Shown here one piece after another: positions 11,142 to 23,609 of a stretch of 64,000 nucleotides of DNA. The stretch is from Hyperoodon ampullatus (taxonomy: Eukaryota > Chordata > Mammalia > Artiodactyla > Ziphiidae). The DNA lies in contig OX457063.1 of the NCBI GenBank assembly GCA_949752795.1, forward strand, positions 72,384,271 through 72,448,270. The letters run 5' to 3'. Position numbers and translations under genes: made by a program. The stretch's first letter is position 1. The number at the start of each line of letters is the position of its first letter. A model generated the notes under the pieces. The model worked only from the letters and a program-made list of their open reading frames with translations. It made no database searches and had not been told where the DNA came from.

Positions 11142-12037
11142 GATTTGGAACCAAGATGGGGGAGTAGAAGGACGTGCTCTCACTCCCTCTTGTGAGAACC
11201 CCAGAATCACAACTAGCTGCTGGACAATCATCGACAGGAAGACACTGGAACTCACCAAAAAAGATACCCTACATGGAAAGACAAAGGAGAAGCCACAATG
11301 AGATGGTAGGAGGGGTACAATCACAGTAAAATCAAATCCCATAACTGCTGGGTGGGTGATTCACAGACTGGAGAACACTTATACCACAGAAGTCCACCCA
11401 CTGGAGTGAAGGTACTAAGCCCTACATCAGGCTTCCCAACCTGGGCGTCCGGCAACGGGAGGAGGAATTCCTAGAGAAGCAGACTTTGAAGGCTACTGGG
11501 ATTTGATTGCAGAACTTCAACAGAACTGGGGGAAACAGAGACTCCACTCTTAGAGGGCACACACAAAGTAGTGTGCACATCAGGGACCAGGAAAAGGAGC
11601 AGTGACCCAATAGGAGACTACCTGCTACTGTTGGAGGGTCTCTTACAGAGGCGGGGGGTGGCTGTGGTTCACCATGGGGATAAGGACACTGGCAGCAGAA
11701 GTTTTGGGAAGTACTCCTTGGCGTGAGGCCTCCCAGAGTTTGCCATTAGCCCCACCAAAGAGCCCAGGTAGGCTCCAGTGTTGGGTTGCCTCAGGCCAAA
11801 CAACCAACAGGGAGGGAACCCAGCCCCACCCATCAGCAGTCAAGGGGATTAAAGTTTTACTGAGCTCCACCCACCAGAGCAACAGTCAGCTCTACCCACC
11901 ACCAGTCCCTCCCATCAGGAAACTTGCACAAGCCTCTTAGATAGACTTATCGACCAGAGGGCAGACAGCAGAAGCAAGAAGAACTACAATCCTGCCGCCT
12001 GTGGAACAAAAACCTCATTCACAGAAAGATAGACAAG
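11142..12037 (+). promoter_or_regulatory. L1 5' UTR / internal promoter region
   Basis: This is non-coding GC-richer sequence between the L1 5' terminus and the ORF1-type start codon. In L1 elements this segment carries the internal Pol II promoter. Words such as 'gaggcctcccagagtttgcc' and 'cctgccgcctgtggaacaaaaacc' match the cetartiodactyl L1 leader ahead of ORF1. Frames at 11674-11940 and on the minus strand are chance. Promoter activity today is not shown. Confidence 0.7.
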
Positions 12038-15000
12038 ATGAAAAGGCAGAGGGCTAGTGACCAGACAATGGTAATAGGAACATACATATCGATAATTACC
12101 TTAAATGGGAATGGATTAAATGGTCAAACCAAAGACACAGGCTTGCTGAATGTATACAAAAATAAGACCCATATATATGCTGTCTACAAGAGACCCACTT
12201 CAGACCTAGGGACACATTCAGACTGAAAGTGAGGGGATGGAAAAAGATATTCCATGCAAATGGAAATCAAAAGAAAGCTGGAGTAGCAATACTCATAACA
12301 AATAAAATAGACTTTAAAATAAAGAATGTTATAAGAGACAAGGAAGGACACTACATAATGATCAGGGGATCAATACAAGAAGAAGATATAACAACTATAA
12401 ATATATATGCACCCAACATACGAGCACCTCAATACATAAGGCAACTGCTAACAGCTATAAAAGAGAAAATTGACAGTAACACAATAATAGTGGGGGACTT
12501 TAACACCTCACTTAAACCAATGGACAGATCATCCAAAATGAAAATAAATAAGGAAACAGAAGCTTTAAATGACACAATAGACCAGATAGATTTAATTGAC
12601 ATTTATAGGACATTCCATCCAAAAACAGCAGATTACACTTTCTTCTCAAGGGTGCATGGAACATTCTCCAAGATAGATCACATCTTGGTCACAAATGAAG
12701 CCTCAGTAAATTTAAGAAAATTGAAATCATATCAAGCATCTTTTCTGACCACAACGCTATGAGATTAGAAATGAATTACAGGGAAAAAATTGTAAAAAAA
12801 CACAAACACATGGAGGCTAAACAATACATTACTAAATAACCAAGAGATAACTGAAGAAATCAAAGAGGAAATTAAAAAATACCTAGAGACAAATGACAAT
12901 GAAAACACGATGATCCAAAACCTATGGGATGCAGCAAAAGCAGTTCTAAGAGGGAAGTTTATAGCTATTCAAGCCTACCTCAAGAAACAAGAAAAATCTG
13001 AAATAAACAATCTAACCTTACACCTGAAGGAACTAGAGAAAGAAGAACAAACAAATCCCAAGGTTAGCAGAAGGAAAGAAATCATAAAGAAAGATCAGAG
13101 CAGAAATAAATGAAATAGAAACAAAGAAAACAATAGCAAAGATCAATAAAACTAAAAGTTGGTTCTTTGAGAAGATAAACAAAATTGATAAACCATTAGC
13201 CAGACTCATCAAGAAAAAGAGAGGACTCAAATCAATAAAATTAGAAATGAAAAGGAGAAGTTACAACACATACCACAGAAATACAAAGCATCCTAAGAGA
13301 CTACTACAAGCAACTCTATGCCAATAAAATGGACAACCTGGCAGAAATGGACAAATTCTTAGAAAGGTATAACCTTCCAAGACTGAATCAGGAAGAAATA
13401 TAAAATATGAACAGGCCAATCACAAGTAATGAAATTGAAACTGTGATTAAAAATCTTCCAACATGGGCTTTCCTGGTGGCGCAGTGGTTGAGAGTCCGCC
13501 TGCCGATGCATGGGATGTGGGTTCCTGCCCCGGTCCGGGGGGAATCCCACATGCCATGGAGTGGCTGGGACTGTGGGCCATGGCTGCTGGGCCTGAGAGT
13601 CTGGAGCCTGTGCTCCGCAGCAGGAGGGGTCACAGTGGTGAGAGGCCTGTGTACCGCCAAAAAAAAAATCTTCCAACAAACAAAAGTCCAGGACTCAATG
13701 GCTTCACAGGTGAATTCTATCAAACATTTAGAGAAGAGCTAACACCCATCCTTCTCAAACTCTTCCAAAAAATGGCGGAGGAAGGAACACTACCAAATTC
13801 ATTCTATGAGGCCACCATCACCCTGCTACCAAAACCAGACAAAGATACTACAAAAAAAGAAAATTACAGACCAATATCACTGATGAATATAGATGCAAAA
13901 TCCTCAACAAAATACTAGCAAACAGAATCCAACAACACATTAAAAGGCTCATACACCATGATCAAGTGGGGTTTATCCCAGGAATGCAAGGATTCTTCAG
14001 TATACACAAATCAATCAATGTGGTAAACAATATTAACAAACTGAAGAATAAAAACCATATGATCATCTCAATAGATGTAGAAAAAGCTTTTGACAAAATT
14101 CAACATGCATTTATGATAAAAACTCTCCAGAAAGTGGGCATAGAGGGAACCTACCTCAACATAATAAAGGCCATATACAACAAACCCACAACAAATATCA
14201 TTCTCAATGGTGAAAAACTGAAAGCATTTCCTCTTGTTCCAGGAACAAGACAAGGATGTCCACTCTCGCCACTATTATTCAGCATAGTTTTGGAAGTCCT
14301 AGCCATGGCAATTCAAGAAGAAAAAGAAATAAAAGGAATACAAATTGGAAAAGAAGAAGTAAAACTGTCACTGCTTGCACATGACATGCTACTATACATA
14401 GAGAATCCTAAAGATGCCACCAGAAAACTATGAGAACTAATCAATGAATTTGGTAAAGTTGCAGGATACAAAATTAATGCACAGAAATCTCTTGCATTCC
14501 TATACACTAATGATGAAAAATCTGAAAGAGAAATTAAGGAAACACTCCCATTTACCATTGAAACAAAAAGAATAAAATACCTAGGAATAAACCTACCAGG
14601 GAGACAATAAACCTGTATGCAGAAAACTGTAAGACACTGATGAAAGAAATTAAAGATGATACTAATAGATGGAGAGATATACCATGTTCTTGGATTGGAA
14701 GAATCAATATTGTGAAAATAACTATACTACCCAAAGCAATCTACAGATTCAATGCAATCCCTATCAAATTACCAATGGCATTTTTTACGAAACTACAACA
14801 AAAAATCTTAAAATCTGTATGGAGACACAGAGGACACTGAATAGTCAAAGCAGTCTTGAGGGAAAAAAACAGAGCTGGAGGAATCAGACTCCCTGACTTC
14901 AGACTATACTATAAAGCTACAGTAATCAAGACAATATGGTACTGGCACAAAACCAGAAACATAGATCAATGCAACAAGATATAAAGCCCAGAGATAAACC

Positions 15001-16095
15001 CACTCACCTATGGTCAACTAATCTATGACAAAGGAGGCAAGGATATACAATGGAGAAAAGACAGCCTCTTCAATAAGTGGTGCTGGGAAAACTGGGCAGC
15101 TACGTGTGATAGAATGAAATTAGAACACTCCCTAACACCATATACGAAAATAAACTCAAAATGGTTTAGAGACCTAAATGTAAGACCAGACACTATAAAA
15201 CTCTTAGAGGAAAACATAGGAGGAACACTCTTTGACATAAATCACAGCAAGACCTTTTCTGATCCACCTCCTAAAGTAATGGAAATAAAAACAAAAATAA
15301 ACACATGGGACCTAATGAAACTTCAAAGCTTTTGCACAGCAAAGGAAACCATAAACAAGATGAAAAGACAAGCCTCAGAATGGGAGAAAATATTTGCAAA
15401 CAAAGCAACTGACAAAGGATTAATCTCTGAAGTATATAAACAACTCATGCAGCTCAATATTAAAAAAAAAACAACCCAATCCAAAAATGGGCAGAAGACC
15501 TAAATAGACATTTCTCCAAAGAAGACATACAGATGGCCAAGAAGCACATGAAAAGCTGCTCAACATCACTAATTATTAGAGAAATGCAAATCAAAACTAC
15601 AATGAGGTAACACCTCACACCAGTTAGAATGGGCATCATCAGAAAATCTACAAACAACAAGCGCTGGAGAGGGTGTGGAGGAAAGGGAACCCTCTTGCAC
15701 TGTTGGTGGGAATGTAAATTGATACAGCCACTATGGAGAACAGTATAGAGGTGCCTTAAAAAAACTAAAAATAGAATTACCATATGATCCAGCAATCCCA
15801 CTACTGGGCATATACCCAAAGAAAACCATAATTCAAAAAGGCACATGCACCCCAATGTTCACAGCAGTATTTACAATAGCCAGGTCATGGAAGCAACCTA
15901 AATGCCCATCGACAGACAAATGGATAAAGAAGATGTGGTACATACATACAATGGAATATTATGCAGCCATAAAAAGCAACAAAATTTGGTCATTTGTTGA
16001 GATGTGGATGGATCTAGAGACTGTCATACAGAGTGAAGTAAGTCAGAAAGAGAAAAACAAATATCGTATATTAACACATATATGTGGAACCTAGA
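12038..16095 (+). pseudogene. L1 ORF2 pseudogene (endonuclease-reverse transcriptase) fused to ORF1 start
   Basis: ORF2p nicks DNA and reverse-transcribes L1 RNA at the nick. The frame begins MKRQRASDQTMVIGTYISII: the first residues are the ORF1 start, and MVIGTYIS is the normal ORF2 start, in frame from 12038 to 12068. A one-base loss near 12133 shifts the frame. The endonuclease reads on at 12229-12762 with NIYAPN and GDFNT visible; SDH is out of frame near 12742. The reverse transcriptase spans 13690-14830: SIDVEKAFD and [13 protein letters not shown] are present, but the catalytic FADD is LAHD (14374-14385), so an essential Asp is lost. The Cys-rich tail (about 15660-15720) has RWRGC, losing its first Cys. 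It ends ILTHICGT at 16095. A CHR-1 SINE interrupts it at 13464-13663. Confidence 0.95.
13464..13663 (+). mobile_element. CHR-1 SINE inserted in L1 ORF2
   Basis: The head ctttcctggtggcgcagtgg, tRNA-like B-box region gggttcctgcc and short A tail are present. A 15-bp perfect TSD, aaaaatcttccaaca, lies at 13449-13463 and 13664-13678. It is inserted in the L1 between the sequences coding for 'VIKNLPT' and 'KSPG' of ORF2, so it post-dates that L1. Confidence 0.95.
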
Positions 16096-16354
16096 AAAAT
16101 GGTACAGATGAACTGGTTTGCAAGGTAGAAATTGAGACACAGAGGAAGAGAACAAACGTATGGACACCAAACGTGGAAAGCGGCAGGGGGCTGGGGGTGG
16201 GAGTGTGATGAATTGGGTGATTGGGATTGACATATATACACTGATGTGTATAAAATTGATGACTAATAAGAACCTGCTGTATACAAAAATAAAATAAAAT
16301 TTAAAAAATAAATAAAATAAATTTCTCTCAGTAATTAAAAAAAAGGTAAATTCT

Positions 16355-17600
16355 AGTTTTAAGTAAATTGCTCTCTATAGATCTTATAAGGATCAAAAAT
16401 AAATCTTATAAAAAGCTACACAAAGGAAACAGTATATTGACAACTCAAAACATAAAGAGAATTCAGACTCTGTTCTCTTACCCACAGTGCCATAAACTAG
16501 AAACAAATAATAAAACTTAAAATAATAACAATAATAATATTCTCCAAAACTTGGAAATAAGATTACAGTGTCAAAGAAGAAATGAAAATTACAGTTAACT
16601 GATCTAAAAACTAACAAAAATAAAAATCCACACAACTCGGCCTATGGAATAAAGTCAAAATAATGTTCAATGGTAAATTTCCTGCTGTATAATGTTTTTA
16701 TTTCCAAAAATAGAATTAAAAAATAAATTCAAATGCAGCTCTAGAAGGTAGAAAAAAGGCAACATTAGCCCAAGGAATGCAAAGGAAAATAAAAAAGTCA
16801 AAAATTAGTGAATTTACAAAAAGTAATTCATTCAACACATCCAATTCCTGATTCTAATGAAATAAACATATTGTTGAAAATACACCAATAACAGAAAGAA
16901 AATAATGTAAAGAGTTTATTTCAAAATTATAAAAATTTTTATTGTTTAAAATTTATTAAAATATGAAATATAAAAACACTTCTGTGGAGCTACGGGTGGA
17001 TTTTGGGTTTGTTTGTTTCTTTTACTTTTTTGTTTTATATTTTTTGCTTTCACCAAAATAACCTCATTTTACTAGTGGGTTCTTTCAGTTTTTTAGGAAA
17101 TAGATCTTTTCATTGCTTTCTCCTATCTAAGATGGGCTTTTATTAAGTTAGCAAATCTTCCATTCGAAAACACTAAAATCTTAAAAAAACAGGAAAAATA
17201 AGATGCTTTTACTTATAAACACAGATAAGTAATGCTAAATAAAATAAGGGCAACTTAATTTAAACAGCATTATAAGTATTCACCACAACCAAATAGTATT
17301 TATGTATAATTATTACTTAATATTAAGTAATAAATTAACAAATTATACAAATTTTCAAAAAAACATAATTGTTTGAATAAATATTAATAAGGAGTTTAGC
17401 AGAATATAATACCAATTCCTGATTTAAACTACAAATAAAATCTAGGTAAACCAGGGACAGTTTTCACATATATGATAAACCATTTAATATATTAAGAAAT
17501 ATTATTGGTAAAGAGGAGATAACGTTATCTGCAGATAGTATGACTGTCTTCTGACAAATCTCAAGATAATTTTTGACAAAAACAAAATTTTGTTTTTATG
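16355..17600 (+). repeat. Decayed L1M ORF2 fragment, 3' continuation of the split copy
   Basis: 16430-16830 follows the ORF2 region after the endonuclease in sense ('ccaaaacttggaaataa', 'gtcaaagaagaaatgaaaattaca', 'gttcaatggtaaatttcc', 'aatgcaaaggaaaataaaaaagt'). Near 17515-17560 'gataacgttatctgcagatagtatgactgtc' matches the reverse-transcriptase active-site segment. Between these the match is poor. No frame is open. Confidence 0.45.
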
Positions 17601-18340
17601 AAAAACAAAGTACATGAAGGTGGCTAGTTACAACAATGAATGCTATATCATTCTGGGTGTCTCTTTACAAGTTGTTAGTTAAATAAGCTATGGATTTAAT
17701 GTTCAGTTTCACCATTCAAGCAAAACACATTACTTGCACAAGGGCAAGTCAAATGTTCCCATTATGCCTTTCATCAATTTAAAGCTTGCTCTCATCTACT
17801 GTATTTACATCAAAAGGGCTCTATCTTTCATAATATTTACCTTTGTTTGGTACAAAAATGGCTCTCAAATTACTAAGAAAATGACAAACACCAATGATTC
17901 TTTAGGAATTGTATATATTTTATTAGTTTAGCCCCAATGTCACCTCTCCTCTTAAATTAGATAGAACTGACAAAGCCCCATCAATTCAGGGAGAAATACA
18001 GTGCTCTCCCCAAGATGTCAACAGATGCCCAGGTAATTATCCTTGTCTCTTCTGCCTTGCTCTTTGTTCCTTGCTCTTCTCTCTTCTTTCTTATTACTAT
18101 CAACAAAAGCATATTTGGCTTTCCCCATCCCCAAATTTCTGTTCATTTCTGATGTTGGAGGATGCAGAAATTCTCCTACAGTCTCTTGCTTCTTCCAGCT
18201 TTCTAAATATAACCAAAAAACGTAACTCTGTTTCTCTAAACAAACAAGCAAAGTTCCTTCCTATGGAGAATTCTGATGTCTCTTGTTAAGTCAGTTTACC
18301 TCATTATAGTGTGTAATTACATATGCATATTTATCAACAC
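17601..18340. other. Unassigned sequence
   Basis: No gene seen. Possible further pieces of the same old L1 cannot be separated from unique sequence by eye. Confidence 0.4.
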
Positions 18341-18344
18341 CACC

Positions 18345-18600
18345 AGCTAGTAAGAGGATTTTGCACAGAGGTTAAAAACATGTCAAATTGCTTTGGCCTG
18401 AATCCAGAATTCCCCTCTTACTAGCTGTATGACCACAAAGGAACATCTTTAAGCTTCAATTTCCTCATCTAGAAACAGAGACCACAGAAGCACCAACTTC
18501 ACAGGTTATTGTGAAGACTAAATGAGATCGTCATTAGAAAAATTTACTAAAATGCCCATAGTAAGGCCCAACTTAACAGTTTATTAATATTATTTTTACT
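18345..18600 (+). repeat. MIR SINE
   Basis: Sense MIR words appear in order: 'ggttaaaaacatg' (A-box side), 'gaatccagaattcccctcttactagctgtatgacc', 'aagcttcaatttcctcatctagaaa', and 'gttattgtgaagactaaatgag'. An old, diverged copy. Confidence 0.85.
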
Positions 18601-18714
18601 ATTTTGCTGCTTGAGCTTAGTTTTCAGTTAATGGAAACACTGTAGTTTTTATAATAATGCTGAATACTGACAAGTGCCTAAGTGTACTTTAAAAATTGAT
18701 ATTTTTTTCTTTTA

Positions 18715-19040
18715 TGATATCAAAAACCAATTGTAAATAATGGAATAAAATACCCCACTCACAATAGAAACAAAAATATTGACTAAGGGTAATTCTAGCA
18801 ACAAAAGTGAAGGGTCCATGAAGGAAGACTATAGGTAAAGAACCAACCTGCCATATTTCTCGATAAGAAGACGTTGACTGATGACCAATCATCTAGGTTT
18901 TCAAAATAATTCTGATAAAAATTCAATGTTTCTTTTACTTTTTTAACTTCAGAAAATTATTCTAAATTCCATCTAGAAGAATAAACAGGCTAGTATAGCT
19001 AAAAACTCAACAATATTATCTCTCAATAGAGAAAAATTTA
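18715..19040 (+). repeat. Decayed L1M ORF2 fragment
   Basis: 'ccactcacaatagaaacaaaaat' and 'aggaagactatag' match the segment downstream of the reverse-transcriptase core, and 'aattctgataaaaattcaatg' plus 'aaattccatctagaagaataaacaggctagtatagc' match the following segment. It may be the end of the same old L1 that is split at 11127/16355. Confidence 0.5.
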
Positions 19041-20189
19041 CTGACCATTAGAAAGTATTTAGGTTTTTTGTGACTCACATTTAGGAAATAAAGATGCCAT
19101 AGGTAAGAGCATCACCATTCCTTTTTCAGTGAGCAGAGAAGTCCTGAGTGTACTGTTGCAATACTGTTGTGGTTTGTTTGTTTTAGGTTGACAATGAAGG
19201 GAAACAGGATATGAGGATTCCAGCAGTGTCCAACACAATTTCTCCACCTACCTCCTTCCCTAGGAGAGTTTTTTCCCTTTTTCACCCCTTAACAAGGATG
19301 TTAAGACAATGAAAAAAGAAAAAAAAAGGCTTCTTGCTTGTATGACTGAAGAAATGTATTCTATTCAAATTTCAGCCCTCTTACTTTGACATCAAAAGGC
19401 ATTTGTGTTTTCTAAAGCAAAAATGAAAAATGATAGGACCAGCTTTTTGCTGTTTTCTCCTACTAGACAGAGAGTTCACTCTTGAGGGCACACATATGTT
19501 TTTCTTCCTTCCAAGGATGCCATTTTATTTCTGAATAAACAAGAAGTGAATGTTTTCTGAGTGGAGAAAGACATGGCCTCAGGGCATTCTAATGCTTACC
19601 AGGTTGTTTATGTTCTAACTGGAAACATATTTATTATTTTCTGAGGCTCTACTCAATTTATGGTCTAAGTTTGAGAAAGAGAGAGGCAGAGGTGGGGGGA
19701 GGGGGGGTTGGCTAAGGGAGAAGATGAAACACTTGCCTAAGGGGAAATGAGTGACAACAAGAGGAAAATGTCTTAGGTCATCAATTCTCAAAAGCCATCT
19801 TTTATTTCTACCATATATAAATCATAAAGGAAATGTGTCAAAATTATAAACAATGCGAACAAGTTTTTTTAAGAAAAAACTTGTTCTATTCAGATAGATT
19901 ATCACAAAGAAAATCTATATATCATCTACATATGAATATTCATTTGTATATGAATAAATGGAGTTAGAAAAGAAAATTTAACCTTGATTAGTTTTCAGCC
20001 TTGGTCCTCATCCTCTTCCTTATCTCTGAATCTTGGATTATTTTAACTAAGCTTCCTTGAAATTTTCCTCTGTTAGAATGTCTGACATAAGTAAGGTTAC
20101 CTTGGAATAACTTTTTTTTATCCTATCATCTGGGAAATCTATTTCCTAAACTTCTGTCCTTAAGAACTTTCCCTTCTCTTTCTACACTT
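19041..20189. other. Unassigned sequence with one hairpin
   Basis: No gene or repeat recognised. It holds a perfect inverted repeat at 19857-19886 (13-bp arms gaacaagtttttt / aaaaaacttgttc, loop taag). Confidence 0.5.
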
Positions 20190-20752
20190 TTCTATTCAGG
20201 AAATGCAATCATTCCCATTGCCTCAATTATCACACTTACAGAAATGACTCCCAGATATAACACTTAACTCCTGATCCTAGTTCCCTATTTGTAATAACAG
20301 ACTCAACATTTGTACATATTTTACATCTCAATCATATTTCAGTTTCTTAACTCAAAAAAGTAGATTCATATTTTTCTTTTTTACTCTGAATTTTATAACT
20401 AGTTTCCAAATTTCAGTACCTTTTGCATTATGTGTCCTCCTTCCCATTCTTATTGCCACCACCCTGGTTCACACCTTTTATATTCCCTACTTTAACTGTC
20501 AGAACTTGTGTCTTATTTTTCCCTGTTCATATTTATCCATCCCACACACTGTGGTCAGATTATTCTACCCAAAGCATCACTGAGATCGTCTCTGCCAAAA
20601 GAAATCCTAAACTCCACTTTAAGGTCCATTTTAAATGTCACTTCTTCCATGGCATTTTCCTTGACATACACACTGTTTGTACTATCTCCCTCCCTTTCAT
20701 ACCCCATAACATTTTGTGTATGTGTGTCTTTATGTCAGTTGTCCTACCCCTA
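20190..20752 (+). repeat. L2 LINE remnant
   Basis: Sense L2 word order: 'cattcttattgccaccaccctggt', 'gtcagattattctacccaaagcatc', 'aaatcctaaactccactttaagg', 'aaatgtcacttcttccatggcattttccttgac', 'cataacattttgtgtatg'. The frames at 20423-20755 and 20508-20819 lie in this non-coding remnant. Confidence 0.65.
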
Positions 20753-22242
20753 TAGCTATCTACATGAAAAAGCATGTAGAAAAAGAGAAATTAAGAACTT
20801 TTCAAAAAAAACAATATGACAGAAATGAATATAGGTCTCCCATGATTGTAGTTGGCATGCTTTATTTATATAAACTTTCAACAACAGTATTAATTTGATA
20901 CATTTATTTTTCAACACATTTTGAATTCTGGTTCAGTTTTTTGAATGTTAGGCATCAAGACTGAACTCCATTAATTATTCAAAGACTATGTCATCCAGTA
21001 AGATTCTCACCAATCTGGAAAATGACAATTTGGTACAAAACAGCTGTAAGTAGAAAGAGTGAGAGAAGACACAAAACTCAATATTTATATCCTATTACAG
21101 TTTTGTGAACTTTGAATTGAATTTCTGAAGAAAAGCAGTTCAGTTTTGCATTATCTGGAAACTGTCCAAAAGGAAACCTCAGCAGCCTGTGATTTCTAAA
21201 GGCCACACAAAAGCCCAGCTCTAATGACGAACACTAAACCTCCACTCCTTCTGTTTCTTGGCCTACTGTCACCGATGGCTTTTTAAATGATTACAAAAGT
21301 CACAGTTGCACAACTCTCAGGGAAAAAAAAGTACTGCTAAAATCAAGTGTATAGCGCTCATTTATATAGATTAGAAATATCAAAATTCTTTAAAGCTATT
21401 TCTCATCCCTGTAAATGTAGCATCACCTAAAAGCTAGCAGTCTAAGAAAATTGTATCATTTTTTTAGCATTTTCATGGTACAAATGTGCTCTCATATGGC
21501 TGGCAATCTGAAAGATGGGTTATTTATAAAAGGAACTTCAACTGGAAGTCAGCAAATTTGGAGCCCATAATCACAATAATGACCAGCTTGCTTACCCTTA
21601 TCCCTCAATTCTTTGTTTTCCTTAAAAAGAAAGAAACATGCTAATTAAAATTAAATATTCAAATTAAACACCTTACATAAGAAATATATAGGTCTGATAA
21701 GGGAACAGGAAAAGCTGAGTAGAAGGAAGAGAGTACTGATAACCAAATCTTTGTGCGCACCATATAAAAAACAGAAAATCAAGCAATGCCAAACCCAATG
21801 TCTGCAAGCTACATAATAACAGTGCTATCTCCCTTCACTTTTTTGGAAAGAAACTGGAGTCTTCTTAGTTATTTAAATGCTTACAGGCAAACATTTTATG
21901 GCAAAATAGGTTTTCAGCTAGAAAAATCTAAAATTATTTAGATTTTTGGAATATGAAAAAATTTGAAGTAATCTAGAATGTACCAATGCAGAAGCTCTGA
22001 AATTCTTTTGTACAGTTTATTCATTTTCCTAGTTTTTTTGAAAAATCCCAACTAGTCCCAGGCAAAAATTTGAATTAATTCACCTCACTGATTAAACTTT
22101 TGTATAATATTCATAATTTATAGAGTGACGAGACTTTGGGTAAATGACCCATAAGATACCATCAGATTTAAGTTCTAGAACATTTACTTAAAGCAATAAA
22201 GTTGGAAGAATCTGAACTTCACTCCCAGTAGAATTCTTGCTT
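20753..22242. other. Unassigned AT-rich sequence
   Basis: No gene or repeat recognised. Confidence 0.5.
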
Positions 22243-22257
22243 AAAAATAAGAAATGC

Positions 22258-22465
22258 ACGGCTTCCCTCGTGGCGCAGTGGTTGAGAGTCCGCCTGCCAA
22301 TGCAGGGGACACGGGTTCGTGCCCCGGTCCGGGAAGGTCCCACATGCCGCCGAGCCGGCTGGGCCCGTGAGCCATGGCCGCTGGGCCTGCGCGTACGGAG
22401 CCTGTGCTCCGCAACGGGAGAGGCCACAACAGTGAGAGGCCCACGTACCGTAAAAAAAAAAAAAA
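22258..22465 (+). mobile_element. CHR-1 SINE, CpG-rich and well preserved
   Basis: The Pol III A box tggcgcagtgg (22271-22281) and B box ggttcgtgccc (22314-22324) are intact. The GC-rich body keeps many CpGs, and the tail is 18-19 A. A 15-bp perfect TSD, aaaaataagaaatgc, lies at 22243-22257 and 22466-22480. The preserved CpGs suggest a younger copy than those at 1600 or 13464. Confidence 0.96.
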
Positions 22466-22480
22466 AAAAATAAGAAATGC

Positions 22481-23227
22481 TTCCTCCTCTTTTTCTCTCT
22501 CTTATAAAATCCACTCTTAAAGCCACTTTGCTTTGTTAACTTTCATAGCATGTATTCTCACTACAGCCTTCAACACCTGAAAAATTAGTGGAAGAATTTG
22601 ACTGATTATAGAGGCTGTTTTCCTTGTTCCACGGCTTGTTCTAAAAGGGATACTCAGCAGAACTTGCATTTTTTTCTTTCATTTTGTGCTGTCTGCATGA
22701 GTAATTACCTCCCTGATTTCTGAGATGCAATTGAGTAGCTTCCACATTAGAAAAATCCAAAGATTGATAGAGCCATCGCTCCTAAAGGATTAGTTTGCTT
22801 CTGTAATTCCATGGAGTAGGTCATTCCAATAGCAAAATGCTATAAAGTTTAATTTCTCCTGTTTCTGAAAGCCAGATATTGTTACCAATTTCAGGGAAAC
22901 TGGAAAGGTCCCATGGGTCTTTTAAACAGGTAATGATCTTTAAAATTCCCGAGGGGCTCTCTCCTGCCCTCATGGCATGTGTCATCCCAGAGAATGGTTT
23001 TGTGATAACCAAAGTGTAGAGTTCACTTTCTTGAAAAATAAAGCTTATGACAATTAATTTACTCATTTGTTAATTACAGTTTCTAAATATCTCTACTGGT
23101 ACATTCAAAGCAAGCTGAAATCAACTATGCAAACCCCTTAGCAGTATTTGAACTATGAAGAAGCTTATAACCTGGTTCAGTGATGAAGAAGTACTTCTTC
23201 TAAAACAGGTGTCATTACTGAATGAGT
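22481..23227. other. Unassigned sequence
   Basis: No gene or repeat recognised. A minus-strand frame at 22821-23066 has no family resemblance. Confidence 0.5.
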
Positions 23228-23232
23228 TAGCC

Positions 23233-23604
23233 TGCCTTAGTCTGCTTGGGCTGCTGTAACAAAATGCCATAGATTAGGTGGCTTAAACAACAGAAATGTA
23301 TTTTCTCACAGTCTGGAGGCTGGAATTCTGAGATCAGGATACCAGCATGGTCTGGCTCCTGTGAGAATTATTTTCTGGCTTGCAGATAGCTGCCTTCTGA
23401 CTGGGTCCTCACATGGTGGAGAGAGAGCAATCTCTGGTGTCTCTTCCTCTTTTGTGTAGACACCAATTCTTGCAGATCAGAACTCCACCCTTATGACCTC
23501 ATTAAGCCTTAGTCACCTCTTGAAAGCCCTATCTTCAGCACAGATACATGAGGGGTTAGTGCTTCAACATATAAATTTGGAGGAGACACATTCAGTCCAT
23601 AGCA
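23233..23604 (-). mobile_element. Solo LTR, MLT1-like (ERVL-MaLR)
   Basis: On the plus strand 'ttagtctgcttgggctgctg' begins and 'cattcagtccatagca' ends the unit, the complement of a TG...CA MaLR LTR. Typical inner words are 'ggtggcttaaacaacagaaatgta', 'tgcagatagctgccttctgac' and 'atgacctcattaagcctta'. A 5-bp TSD, tagcc, lies at 23228-23232 and 23605-23609. No internal region is present, so it is a solo LTR. Confidence 0.8.
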
Positions 23605-23609
23605 TAGCC

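Larger units (their letters stand above)
11142..16339 (+). mobile_element. L1 retrotransposon with intact 5' end but no ORF1
   Basis: The 5' start 'ggaaccaagatgggggagtag' and a 5' UTR of about 0.9 kb (11142-12037) are followed directly by ORF2, then a 3' UTR (from 16096) and an A-rich tail. A TSD, aaaaaggtaaattct, flanks it at 11127-11141 and 16340-16354. The expected full length of a mammalian L1 is about 6 kb or more. After removing the SINE at 13464-13663 this one is about 5.0 kb, the shortfall being ORF1 and the inter-ORF spacer. It is inactive: ORF2 has frameshifts, stops and lost catalytic residues. It sits inside an older L1M copy. Confidence 0.95.

Noticed and set aside
13463..13918. 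151-codon frame apparently joining SINE and reverse transcriptase
   Set aside because: The first third is SINE sequence read through by chance into the L1 ORF2 remnant, which has no initiator there and breaks soon after.
20423..20755. 110-codon frame with a hydrophobic start
   Set aside because: It falls in an L2 remnant; the Pro/Phe-rich composition follows pyrimidine-rich L2 sequence.
22188..22526. 112-codon minus-strand frame rich in Arg/Gly/Pro
   Set aside because: It is SINE antisense; the same peptide pattern appears in the other CHR-1 copies.
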